Counted from the first letter of the stretch, positions 1 through 6,923 are shown. The stretch is 9,735 nt of DNA from Pseudorhodobacter sp. (GCA_024641255.1 JAHEDL010000028.1:1-9735); one strand, 5' to 3'. The notes: generated from the sequence alone by a model not told the origin. Numbers and translations: made by a program.

Positions 1-33
1 AAGGCCTGAAGTTCTAATTCATCCAGACTACAC

Positions 34-65
34 GGCCCCCCGACCTGTTTGGGGGGCCTATTTTT
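34..65 (+). terminator. Intrinsic terminator or attenuator hairpin before the permease genes
   Basis: The arms GGCCCCCC (34-41) and GGGGGGCC (51-58) form a perfect 8-bp GC stem with a 9-nt loop, followed at once by TATTTTT. This is the usual form of a Rho-independent terminator. It ends only 13 nt before the permease start codon, and the permease SD (AGGA, 69-72) lies just beyond the T-run. A plausible role, by inference, is partial termination after an upstream gene such as a substrate-binding protein, so that the permeases are made in smaller amounts. It could also simply end an unrelated upstream gene. Confidence 0.8.
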
Positions 66-78
66 CACAGGATTCCCG

Positions 79-960
79 ATGTTTTCTGTCTGCGCTGATC
101 CGAAGTCGATCGAGGGCCTGACTTGGCTCAGCTGCTACCTGACCTCGGGTAAGCACCTTGATTTCTATATGTCTTTCGTGACGGTGCTGGCGCTGCTGGT
201 GGTCACGGCACCGGCCGCGATGCTGCTTGGCTTTGGCGGGGCGATGGCGGCACGGTCGCAATTTGCGCCGCTGCGCTGGATCGGCAAGCTCTATTCGGCG
301 ATGGTGCGCGGCGTTCCTGACATCGTTTATTTCATGTTTTTCGTGATCGCGCTGGATCAAGGGCTAGAGCTGATCAAACACAAGATCGTCTGCCCCGACT
401 GGTCCGAACCAATCTTTCGCGGCCTTGAATTTCACGTCTGCCCGGCGGCGAAAATTCCGCTGGCCACCGCGTCGCCCTTCACCTTCCAGCTTTACGGTTT
501 TGGTCTTGCGGTGGTGACCTTCGCCATCGTGTTCGGCGCTTTCGTTGCCAACGTGCTTTATGGCGCGATGCAGGCGGTGCCACGCGCGCAGCTTGAAACC
601 GCCGAAGCCTATGGCATGTCGCACCGTCAGGTGTTCCGCCGCATCCTTGTGCCACAGATGTGGACCTATGCGCTGCCCGGCCTTGCCAACCTGTGGATGA
701 TCCTGATCAAAGCCACGCCGCTGTTGTTCCTGCTGTCGGTAAAAGACATCGTTTATTACGCCCGCGAATTGGGCGGCACCAAGACCCAAGCCTATGAATA
801 TCCCCACCCCGATTGGCGGATTTTCTACTTCCTTGGGCTGTTGGTGTTCTATCTGGTGATGACGAAGCTGTCGGAAATCGTGCTGGGCAAGATCACGGCA
901 AAACTGTCAAAAGGTCAGGCCACCGCCGCCGGTGAAGCCCTGCGGAGGGCTGCGGTATGA
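79..960 (+). CDS. Amino-acid/amine ABC transporter permease (HisM/HisQ type), first subunit
   Basis: This is a 293-residue inner-membrane permease of the polar amino acid ABC importer class. It would form the translocation channel with the permease encoded immediately downstream. About five hydrophobic segments are visible, near residues 30-57, 78-93, 138-160, 200-220 and 245-265. The cytoplasmic EAA loop that contacts the ATPase is clear at 173-192 (E173, G179, P192). The loop between the second and third segments (about 95-135) is long for the family and holds Cys105 and Cys121. ATG 79 is chosen because AGGA lies 6 nt upstream; a TTG at 49 in the same frame falls inside the terminator hairpin. 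The stop overlaps the next start (ATGA). The ATPase and binding protein are not in the window. Context with gamma-glutamylation genes suggests a polyamine or related amine as substrate, which is inference. Confidence 0.88.
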   Translation: MFSVCADPKSIEGLTWLSCYLTSGKHLDFYMSFVTVLALLVVTAPAAMLLGFGGAMAARSQFAPLRWIGKLYSAMVRGVPDIVYFMFFVIALDQGLELIKHKIVCPDWSEPIFRGLEFHVCPAAKIPLATASPFTFQLYGFGLAVVTFAIVFGAFVANVLYGAMQAVPRAQLETAEAYGMSHRQVFRRILVPQMWTYALPGLANLWMILIKATPLLFLLSVKDIVYYARELGGTKTQAYEYPHPDWRIFYFLGLLVFYLVMTKLSEIVLGKITAKLSKGQATAAGEALRRAAV

Positions 961-1787
961 GCACGTGTTTCGAAACCTTCACCGATTACGCGCTGCGCTC
1001 TGTCGGCATTGGCGCCAAGCTGCTGCCCAAAACCGATTTCACGCTGTGCCAGCAATTCACCCTGATCGGATCGGGGTTGATCTGGAACGTCTACTTCGGC
1101 GCGCTAGCGCTGTTGTTTGGCTTCTTTCTGGCCAACGCGCTGGCGCTGGCCCGCATCGCCCACAATCCGTTGATCCGCAAACCCGCTGAATGGTTCGTGT
1201 TCATCTTCCGTGGCTCGCCGTTGTTCATCCAGTTCTTTCTGGCCTATGAATCGCTGGTGCTGCTGCCGCGCACCGGTATTCATCTGTTCGGCATCACGCT
1301 TGCCACCTCTTGGCTGACCAAAGCTTGGGCGGGCGCGCTAATTGTGCTGTTCTTGAACACCGCCGCCTATTCCGCCGAAATTTTTTACGGCGCGCTGCGG
1401 TCGATCCCGAAGGGCGACCTGGAGGCAGCCGAGGCTTATGGTCTGACCGGTTGGAACAAGTTCCGCCGCGTGCAATGGCCCACCATGCTGCGCCTTGCGT
1501 GGCCCAGCTACACCAACGAGGCGATTTTCCTTTTTCAATCAACGACCTTGGTGTTCTTTTCCGGCTTTCCGGCCTTCAGCCAACGCGGTGACGCGCTGTA
1601 TTACGCCAACTATTTCGCCGACAAAACCTTCAACCCGTTCATCCCCTACCCCATCGTCGCCTTCTACTTCGTGTTGCTGACCTTGGGGGTGATTTGGGTG
1701 TTTGGCCGGGTGAACCTGCACCTGAACCGCCACCTGCCGTCAAACACCCGCAGCAGAATTCGCTTGCGTCCTCAACTGATCCGATAG
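957..1787 (+). CDS. Amino-acid/amine ABC transporter permease (HisM/HisQ type), second subunit
   Basis: This 276-residue permease is the likely heterodimer partner of the preceding gene. Its ATG overlaps the previous stop by 4 nt and has a strong SD, GGAGGG (944-949), 7 nt upstream within the first permease gene, so the two are translationally coupled. Family marks are FRGSPLFIQFFL at residues 84-95, equivalent to the conserved RGTP-L-Q segment of HisQ/HisM proteins, and the EAA loop near 156-175 (E156, A157, A158, G162, P175). Hydrophobic segments lie near 38-66, 80-102, 122-145, 188-205 and 230-250. The C-terminal tail (about 254-276) is basic, consistent with a cytoplasmic end. The substrate cannot be read from the sequence; the downstream gamma-glutamyl ligase genes suggest an amine or basic amino acid. 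Confidence 0.88.
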   Translation: MSTCFETFTDYALRSVGIGAKLLPKTDFTLCQQFTLIGSGLIWNVYFGALALLFGFFLANALALARIAHNPLIRKPAEWFVFIFRGSPLFIQFFLAYESLVLLPRTGIHLFGITLATSWLTKAWAGALIVLFLNTAAYSAEIFYGALRSIPKGDLEAAEAYGLTGWNKFRRVQWPTMLRLAWPSYTNEAIFLFQSTTLVFFSGFPAFSQRGDALYYANYFADKTFNPFIPYPIVAFYFVLLTLGVIWVFGRVNLHLNRHLPSNTRSRIRLRPQLIR

Positions 1788-1796
1788 TAACCTACT

Positions 1797-1806
1797 TTTG
1801 ATCAAA
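1797..1806. promoter_or_regulatory. Candidate operator: perfect palindrome TTTGATCAAA
   Basis: A 10-bp perfect palindrome lies 9 nt after the permease stop, in the gap before the first ligase gene. It shares the GATCA core with an inverted repeat centred 62 bp downstream. It is not an FNR-type site, because the usual 4-nt gap between half-sites is missing. No regulator is assigned. A 10-bp palindrome can occur by chance, so this is only a candidate. Confidence 0.35.
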
Positions 1807-1854
1807 TTACGCGGGTGCCACAACGGCCCCCGCCGGGATCGCAAAAAAGGGATA

Positions 1855-1872
1855 GGATCAAGGGCATGATCC
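1855..1872. promoter_or_regulatory. Candidate operator: inverted repeat GGATCA-N6-TGATCC
   Basis: Perfect 6-bp arms (1855-1860 and 1867-1872) are separated by 6 nt, about 60 nt upstream of the ligase start codon. The half-site resembles that of the palindrome at 1797-1806, and the two centres are 62 bp apart, close to six helical turns. A dimeric repressor or activator of the catabolic genes could bind here. No convincing -35/-10 pair was found nearby. Confidence 0.35.
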
Positions 1873-1931
1873 GAACCTGCCTGCTGGCCATCTGGGCAAG
1901 TGTGGGCGGTCGTCTGCCTTCCTGATGTGTT

Positions 1932-3272
1932 ATGATGAAAGACTGGCTTAGAAAGCACCCCGACGTGCGCACGATTCGTGTGGCGGCGGCTGATTTGAAC
2001 GGGCAAGCGCGCGGCAAACGGGTTCCGGCCCGCTTCGCCGACAACGTGGTAAAGAACGGCACGCGATTTCCGTTCTCGGTTCTGAACCTTGATATTTGGG
2101 GCGAAGACATTGACGACAGCCCGCTGGTATTTGAACAGGGCGACCAAGACGGCATCCTGAAACCCACCGAACGCGGCTTCATGCCGATGCCTTGGCTCGA
2201 AGCCCCCACCGCGCTGCTGCCGATCTGGATGTTCCGCGAAAACGGCACCCCCTACGAAGGCGACCCGCGCCATGCGCTGCGCGCCGTGGTCGAACGCTTC
2301 AAGGCCCGCGGCCTGACCCCGGTCTGCGCGATGGAGCTTGAGTTCTTCCTGATCGACGATTCCGGCAAAACCCTGCAAGTGCCGCCCAGCCCGCGTTCGG
2401 GCAAGCGCCGCAAGGCCGCCGAAACCCTGTCGATCCGCGCGCTTGACGCCTTCGACACCTTCTTTACCGACCTTTACGACGCCTGCGAGGCGATGGACAT
2501 TCCGGCCGACACCTCGACTTCGGAAACCGGTCTGGGGCAGTTTGAAGTCAACCTGATGCACTGCGACGATGCCCTGCGCGCCGCCGATGATGCGTGGTTG
2601 TTCAAGATGCTGGTGAAGGGCCTTGCCCGCCGCCACGGCTTTGCCGCGTCATTCATGGCAAAGCCCTACCCGGAATATTCCGGCTCTGGCCTGCACACCC
2701 ATTTCAGCCTGATCGACGCCGACGGTCGCAATGTGTTCGACAGCGGCGGCCCGAAGGGCACCGCGCTGCTGAAACAGGCGGTCGCGGGCTGCCTGAACGC
2801 GATGCACGACTCGGCGCTGATCTTTGCCCCGCACCAGAATTCCTACGAACGTCTGGTTCCGGGCAAACACGCCCCCACCGCGATTGCGTGGGGCTACGAA
2901 AACCGCACCGCTGCCATCCGTATTCCGGCGGGCAACCCTTCGGCGCGGCGGATCGAACACCGCGTCGCCGGGGGCGACGTGAACCCCTATCTGATGCTGG
3001 CCGCCATCCTTGGCGCCGCGCTTGACGGCATCGAAAACCAGATGGAGCCGCCCAGCCCGATCGTTGGCAACGCCTATGCCGTCGAAGGTCTGGACGAAAT
3101 TCCAACCTCGTGGGAAGCCGCGATTGACGCGCTGGAACAAAGCGCAATCGTGCCGCGCTTCATTCACCCCGAACTGATCAAGAACCTTGTGTCGACCAAA
3201 CGCCAAGAACACCACTATCTGGGCGAGCTGACCGACACCGAAATCGTCGAACTTTACCTCGACACCGTTTAA
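1932..3272 (+). CDS. Glutamine synthetase family protein, PuuA-like gamma-glutamyl-amine ligase (first copy)
   Basis: This 446-residue protein of the glutamine synthetase fold probably joins glutamate to an amine using ATP (gamma-glutamylputrescine synthetase type) rather than making glutamine. Visible catalytic motifs are MELEFF with E135 and E137 (metal), GLGQFEVNL 200-208 with E205, GSGLHTH 251-257 with H255 (glutamate and ATP site), NSYERLVPG 303-311 with R307, ENRTAAIRIP with R325 and R330, IEHR with E342 and R344, and NPYL 351-354. All key positions look intact, so the enzyme should be active. The region matching the adenylylation loop of GlnA reads EGLDEIP (385-391) and lacks the target tyrosine, which argues against a housekeeping nitrogen-assimilation role. 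ATG 1932 is chosen over ATG 1935; neither has a clear SD. The exact amine is unknown; a true glutamine synthetase is less likely given the neighbours. Confidence 0.85.
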   Translation: MMKDWLRKHPDVRTIRVAAADLNGQARGKRVPARFADNVVKNGTRFPFSVLNLDIWGEDIDDSPLVFEQGDQDGILKPTERGFMPMPWLEAPTALLPIWMFRENGTPYEGDPRHALRAVVERFKARGLTPVCAMELEFFLIDDSGKTLQVPPSPRSGKRRKAAETLSIRALDAFDTFFTDLYDACEAMDIPADTSTSETGLGQFEVNLMHCDDALRAADDAWLFKMLVKGLARRHGFAASFMAKPYPEYSGSGLHTHFSLIDADGRNVFDSGGPKGTALLKQAVAGCLNAMHDSALIFAPHQNSYERLVPGKHAPTAIAWGYENRTAAIRIPAGNPSARRIEHRVAGGDVNPYLMLAAILGAALDGIENQMEPPSPIVGNAYAVEGLDEIPTSWEAAIDALEQSAIVPRFIHPELIKNLVSTKRQEHHYLGELTDTEIVELYLDTV

Positions 3273-3282
3273 GCTTGCGCCA

Positions 3283-3310
3283 CGTCCCCCCTTGACCAAC
3301 AGGGGGGACG
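3283..3310 (+). terminator. GC-rich hairpin between the first ligase and the amidotransferase genes
   Basis: The arms CGTCCCCCC (3283-3291) and GGGGGGACG (3302-3310) form a perfect 9-bp stem with a 10-nt loop, starting 11 nt after the ligase stop. No T-run follows, so it is not a standard intrinsic terminator. It may stabilise the 3' end of upstream mRNA or cause partial termination within the operon. It resembles the C6/G6 hairpin at 34-58. Confidence 0.55.
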
Positions 3311-3347
3311 CTGCGCTAGGCTTATTCAGACCTTACACGGAAATTTC

Positions 3348-4034
3348 ATGCTGATCGGCATCTTGCAAACCGGCCTTGCCCCCGACGCCCTTGTTGATAC
3401 TTCGGGCGACTATCCCGACATGTTTGAACGGCTGCTGGCGGGCCAAGGCTTTAGCTTTCGCACCTACCGCGTGGTGGAAAACCAGCTGCCTGCGTCGGTG
3501 TCGGAATGTGACGGTTGGCTGATCACCGGGTCGCGCCACGGCGTTTACGAAGACCACCCGTGGATCGCGCCACTGGAACAGTTCATCCGTGATGCTTACG
3601 CCGCACACGTGCCGATGGTTGGCGTCTGCTTTGGCCACCAGATCATTGCGCAAGCGATGGGCGGCAAGGTTGAACGCTATGATGGCGGCTGGGCCGTTGG
3701 TGCCACCGATTATAACTTTAGCGGCCAACCGATGACGTTGAACGCCTGGCACCGCGATCAGGTCACCAAGGTTCCGGCCAATGCCCAAGTGATTGCTTCG
3801 AACGATTTTTGCGCCAATGCCGCCCTGCTTTATGATGACAGGATGCTGACGGTGCAGGCCCACCCTGAATTTCGCCCCGAATTCATTGATGGTCTGATGC
3901 AGACGCGGGGCAAAGGTCTGGTCCCGGACGAGGTCATGGCGGCAGCCGCCAAACGGCTGTCGGACCCCATTCAAGACCAGACGATGGCGGCGAAAATCGC
4001 TGCTTTCTTCAAGGCCAAAAGACAAAAAGCATGA
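3348..4034 (+). CDS. Class I glutamine amidotransferase, possible gamma-glutamyl hydrolase of the pathway
   Basis: This 228-residue stand-alone class I (triad) glutamine amidotransferase domain, of the GMP-synthetase-like type, has the nucleophile elbow GVCFGHQ (92-98) with C94, and the second part of the triad in AHPEF with H172 and E174. An oxyanion-type strand ends in LITGSRHGVYED (58-69). The triad is complete, so hydrolysis of a gamma-glutamyl amide is expected. It lies between two gamma-glutamyl ligase genes and upstream of an FAD oxidase gene. By inference it could release glutamate from gamma-glutamyl intermediates, the step done in E. coli by PuuD, a different peptidase C26-type family member. 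ATG 3348 has only a weak GGA 6 nt upstream. The last codons and the stop lie in a palindromic repeat (4031-4071). The domain is certain; the exact substrate is not. Confidence 0.85.
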   Translation: MLIGILQTGLAPDALVDTSGDYPDMFERLLAGQGFSFRTYRVVENQLPASVSECDGWLITGSRHGVYEDHPWIAPLEQFIRDAYAAHVPMVGVCFGHQIIAQAMGGKVERYDGGWAVGATDYNFSGQPMTLNAWHRDQVTKVPANAQVIASNDFCANAALLYDDRMLTVQAHPEFRPEFIDGLMQTRGKGLVPDEVMAAAAKRLSDPIQDQTMAAKIAAFFKAKRQKA

Positions 4035-4071
4035 TGCGGAAAATTGGGAACCGGTTTTTCGCGAAGATCAT
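4031..4071. repeat. Diverged palindromic intergenic repeat of alphaproteobacterial type, overlapping a stop codon
   Basis: A long hairpin: ATGAT (4031-4035) pairs with ATCAT (4067-4071), and GCGGAAAA (4036-4043) pairs with TTTTTCGC (4055-4062) with one G-T wobble. A 4-nt bulge lies at 4063-4066, and the 11-nt loop contains GGGAACCGG. The layout and the core GGGAACCGGTTTT resemble a palindromic repeat I recall as dispersed between genes in Rhizobiales genomes. That resemblance is from memory. The hairpin includes the TGA stop of the amidotransferase gene (4032-4034), so the element supplied or abuts its C-terminal end. Confidence 0.5.
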
Positions 4072-4132
4072 CCGTCGCTAAATAACTCCCCAGCCTCGCC
4101 GGGGAATAACCCGACAACAACAGTGTGATAAA

Positions 4133-5485
4133 ATGTCCAAATGGACCGACCAGCTGCCAGAGGCAGCACGCGAATACATCGGCGGCCGCCGGGTAGACGA
4201 AGTGGAATGCGTGATCGGCGACATCGCTGGCGTGGCGCGCGGCAAGGCAATGCCCGCTGCAAAATTCGCAAAACAAACCAACTACTTCCTGCCAAATTCA
4301 ATCTTCCTGCAAACCATCACCGGCGAATGGGCCGACAACCCGTTTGATGCCTTCACCGAACCCGACATGATTCTGGAACCCGATTTCAGCACCGCCACCG
4401 CCGCGCCTTGGACGGCGGATGTCACGCTGCAGGTGATCCACGACGCCAAAGATCAAGACGGCACGCTGATTCCGTTTGCGCCGCGCAATGTGCTGCGCCG
4501 CGTCGTGCAGCTTTACGCCGATCAGGGCTGGACCCCGGTTGTTGCCCCGGAAATGGAATTTTTCCTGACCGCCCGCAACATCGACCCGAACCAACCGGTG
4601 ATCCCACCGATGGGCCGCTCTGGCCGTCGTGCTGCCGGAAAACAGGCCTATTCACTGTCGGCGGTTGATGAATATGGCAAGGTGATCGACGACATCTATG
4701 ACTTTGCCGAAGCGCAGGGGCTGGAAATTGATGGCATCTTGCAAGAAGGCGGCGCGGGCCAGATTGAACTTAACCTTGCGCATGGCGACCCGGTGCGGCT
4801 TGCCGATGATGTTTTCTTCTTCAAACGCCTGATCCGCGAAGCCGCGCTGCGCCACGATTGTTTTGCCACCTTCATGGCCAAACCGATTGCGGGCGAACCG
4901 GGGTCTGCGATGCACATCCACACCTCGGTGGTTGATAGCAAAACCGGCAAGAACATCTTTGCCGACAAGAAATCCGAAACCGAACACTTCATGCATTTCA
5001 TCGCCGGAATGCAGAACCACCTGACCGGCGCCATCGCGCTGCTGGCGCCCTACGTCAACAGCTATCGCCGCTACGTTCCCGACTTTGCCGCCCCGATCAA
5101 CCTTGAATGGGGCCGCGATAACCGCACCACCGGCATTCGAATTCCAATTTCCACGCCCGCCGCGCGTCGGGTTGAAAACCGCCTGCCGGGGATGGATTGC
5201 AACCCCTACCTTGGCATCGCGGCAACCTTGGCTTGCGGTTATCTGGGCCTGATGGAAAAGAAACAGCCGCGCGCCGAATTCACCGCCTCGGCCTATATCG
5301 ATAGCGATGATATTCCGACCAACCTTGGCGATGCGCTGGATCTTCTGGAAGAAGACAAAGCTCTGTGCGAGGTGCTAGGCCCCGATTTCGTCAGGGTCTA
5401 CGATTCGGTAAAGCGCAACGAATACAAAGAGTTCCTGCAAGTCATCAGCCCGTGGGAACGCGAACACCTGCTGTTGAACGTCTAA
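4133..5485 (+). CDS. Glutamine synthetase family protein, PuuA-like gamma-glutamyl-amine ligase (second copy)
   Basis: This 450-residue paralogue of the ligase at 1932 shares its overall layout. Active-site motifs are PEMEFF with E140 and E142, GGAGQIELNL 206-215 with E212, GSAMHIH 257-263 with H261, NSYRRYVP 309-316 with R313, DNRTTGIRIP with R331 and R336, VENR with E348 and R350, and NPYL 357-360. The segment matching the GlnA adenylylation loop (DSDDIPTNL, 390-398) has no tyrosine. Its sequence differs widely from the first copy outside the motifs, so the two probably have different amine preferences rather than being a recent duplication. The stop lies 4 nt before the oxidase ATG, the usual ligase-oxidase pairing of Puu-type pathways (PuuA with PuuB). 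No strong SD precedes ATG 4133. Confidence 0.87.
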   Translation: MSKWTDQLPEAAREYIGGRRVDEVECVIGDIAGVARGKAMPAAKFAKQTNYFLPNSIFLQTITGEWADNPFDAFTEPDMILEPDFSTATAAPWTADVTLQVIHDAKDQDGTLIPFAPRNVLRRVVQLYADQGWTPVVAPEMEFFLTARNIDPNQPVIPPMGRSGRRAAGKQAYSLSAVDEYGKVIDDIYDFAEAQGLEIDGILQEGGAGQIELNLAHGDPVRLADDVFFFKRLIREAALRHDCFATFMAKPIAGEPGSAMHIHTSVVDSKTGKNIFADKKSETEHFMHFIAGMQNHLTGAIALLAPYVNSYRRYVPDFAAPINLEWGRDNRTTGIRIPISTPAARRVENRLPGMDCNPYLGIAATLACGYLGLMEKKQPRAEFTASAYIDSDDIPTNLGDALDLLEEDKALCEVLGPDFVRVYDSVKRNEYKEFLQVISPWEREHLLLNV

Positions 5486-5489
5486 GCCC

Positions 5490-6791
5490 ATGAACCTTTT
5501 GCATGCCAATGACCGGACCGGGGAATACCCCGCGTCCTACTACGCCGCCACGCGCACGCCGCTTGCGCCCTTCCCGCCCCTGCACGGCGAACGGCGCGCT
5601 GATGTCTGTATCGTCGGCGGCGGTTACACCGGCCTGTCGGCGGCGCTGCATCTGGCGCAGCGCGGCTATGATGTGGTGCTGCTGGAAGCCCACCGCGTCG
5701 GCTTTGGCGCCTCTGGCCGCAACGGCGGTCAGGTCGGCTCTGGCCAGCGCCAAGATCAGGTCTGGATCGAAAAGACCGTTGGCCGCGACGCCGCACACCG
5801 TTTGTGGGATTTAGCCGAAGACTCAAAGGCTTTGGTGAAAAACCTCATCCAAACCCACGCCATGCCGGTTACCTTTCACCCCGGCATCGCCCATGCCTGC
5901 TGGACGGATGCGCAGGTGCGCGACACCCACGCCTACGCCGAAAAGCTGCACCGCGATTATGGCTACAGCCATCTTGAACCGCTAGACCGCGACGGCATCC
6001 GCCGTCTGATCGGTTCGACCGTCTATAAAGGCGGCGAGGTTGACCGCGATGCGGGCCACCTGCACCCGCTGAACTACGCGCTTGGCCTTGCCAGCGCGGC
6101 GGCCAAAGCCGGAGCGCAGATCTATGAAAACGCCGAAGTCCAGCACATCGACCACGGCGCAACCCCGATTGTGCGCACCGCCCAAGGTCGGGTGATCTGC
6201 AAACAGCTGATCCTTGCGGGCAACGGCTATCTGGGCGGCCTAGACCGCAAAGTTGCCGCCAAGGTGATGCCGATCAACAATTTCATCGTCGCCACCGAAC
6301 CCTTGGGCGACCGCGCGAAAGACATCCTGTCAGAACCCGTCGCCGTCGCCGACACCAAGTTCGTCGTGAATTACTGGCGGCTGTCGGAAGACAACCGCCT
6401 GCTGTTTGGCGGGGGCGAATCCTATGGCTACCGCTTCCCCGACATTCTGAAAACCGTGTCAAAACCGATGCTAGAGGTTTATCCGCAACTCAAAGGCACC
6501 AAGATCACCCATGCCTGGGGCGGCACTTTGGCGATCACCATGAACCGGATGCCCTGCTTCACCCGCCCCGCGCCAAACACGCTTTCGGCCTCTGGCTATT
6601 CGGGGCACGGCGTTGCGATGGCCACACTGGCAGGCAAAATTCTGGCCGAAGCCACCGCAGCACAGTCCGAACGCTTCGATCTGATGGCAAGCCTGCCGCA
6701 GCCGCGCTTCCCTGGCGGCACGGCGTTGCGCTGGCCGATGCTGGTGCTGGCGATGACATGGTATTCCATGCGCGACCGTTTGGGGCTTTGA
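5490..6791 (+). CDS. FAD-dependent oxidoreductase, PuuB-like gamma-glutamylputrescine oxidase
   Basis: This 433-residue DAO-fold flavoenzyme is expected to oxidise the gamma-glutamylated amine to its aldehyde, releasing ammonia and hydrogen peroxide. The N-terminus carries the SYYAAT-type leader common to this subfamily (17-22). The FAD-binding Rossmann motif VCIVGGGYTG follows at 39-48, with the acidic residue E66 ending the second strand (DVVLLEA, 61-67). ASGRNGGQVGSG (74-85) is the second conserved block of PuuB-like oxidases. Toward the C-terminus lie WGG (343-345) and GYSGHGV (369-375), which close the FAD site. There is no recognisable SD; the start is 4 nt after the upstream stop, so translation is probably coupled to the second ligase. 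Length matches E. coli PuuB (about 426). A sarcosine or other secondary-amine oxidase is the alternative, but the ligase neighbour favours the gamma-glutamyl route. Confidence 0.87.
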   Translation: MNLLHANDRTGEYPASYYAATRTPLAPFPPLHGERRADVCIVGGGYTGLSAALHLAQRGYDVVLLEAHRVGFGASGRNGGQVGSGQRQDQVWIEKTVGRDAAHRLWDLAEDSKALVKNLIQTHAMPVTFHPGIAHACWTDAQVRDTHAYAEKLHRDYGYSHLEPLDRDGIRRLIGSTVYKGGEVDRDAGHLHPLNYALGLASAAAKAGAQIYENAEVQHIDHGATPIVRTAQGRVICKQLILAGNGYLGGLDRKVAAKVMPINNFIVATEPLGDRAKDILSEPVAVADTKFVVNYWRLSEDNRLLFGGGESYGYRFPDILKTVSKPMLEVYPQLKGTKITHAWGGTLAITMNRMPCFTRPAPNTLSASGYSGHGVAMATLAGKILAEATAAQSERFDLMASLPQPRFPGGTALRWPMLVLAMTWYSMRDRLGL

Positions 6792-6860
6792 CGCCACAAA
6801 CGCCCCGCCCAACCCCCGATAACCCAACGTCAATCGGCGGATTTCAACCATATCTGGCGA

Positions 6861-6894
6861 TTGTCACTAGCCTGTCACCAATCCGAAGTTTAAA
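6861..6894 (+). promoter_or_regulatory. Pho-box-like direct repeat with a spaced -10 (candidate PhoB-dependent promoter)
   Basis: TTGTCACTAGCCTGTCAC (6861-6878) consists of two TGTCAC repeats 11 bp apart and matches 13 of 18 positions of the enterobacterial Pho box, including nearly all of both half-repeats. Exactly 10 nt downstream is TTTAAA (6889-6894), a 4/6 match to a -10 hexamer. This is the spacing known for PhoB-activated promoters, where the Pho box replaces the -35. It suggests that the aminotransferase downstream is induced by phosphate limitation. Confidence 0.5.
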
Positions 6895-6923
6895 GCTTTC
6901 CTGAAGAAGAGTTTAAGGAAAGC
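6895..6923 (+). promoter_or_regulatory. Inverted repeat covering the aminotransferase Shine-Dalgarno site
   Basis: GCTTTCCT (6895-6902) and AGGAAAGC (6916-6923) are perfect 8-bp arms around a 13-nt spacer. The right arm contains most of AAGGA (6915-6919), the only SD-like sequence before ATG 6931. In RNA the hairpin would hide the SD. However, if transcription starts near 6901 from the promoter proposed just upstream, the left arm would be mostly untranscribed, and the repeat would then be a protein-binding DNA site. Confidence 0.4.

Noticed and set aside
49..78. TTG start at 49 extending the first permease by ten residues
   Set aside because: It lies within the terminator hairpin and has no SD, whereas ATG 79 has AGGA 6 nt upstream.
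1797..1806. TTTGATCAAA as an FNR/FnrL site
   Set aside because: FNR sites need TTGAT and ATCAA separated by 4 nt; here the half-sites are fused.
1740..2636. Minus-strand open frame of 298 codons
   Set aside because: It is the complement of the permease end and the ligase gene; its composition is rich in R, G, H and A without recognisable motifs, typical of a shadow frame in high-GC DNA.
4087..4105. TCCCC/GGGGA hairpin before the second ligase gene as a terminator
   Set aside because: A 5-bp stem with a 9-nt loop and no T-run; likely chance, or a minor mRNA structure.
6816..6837. CCGAT/ATCGG inverted repeat after the oxidase gene as a terminator
   Set aside because: Only 5 bp with a 12-nt loop and no T-run; too weak to call.
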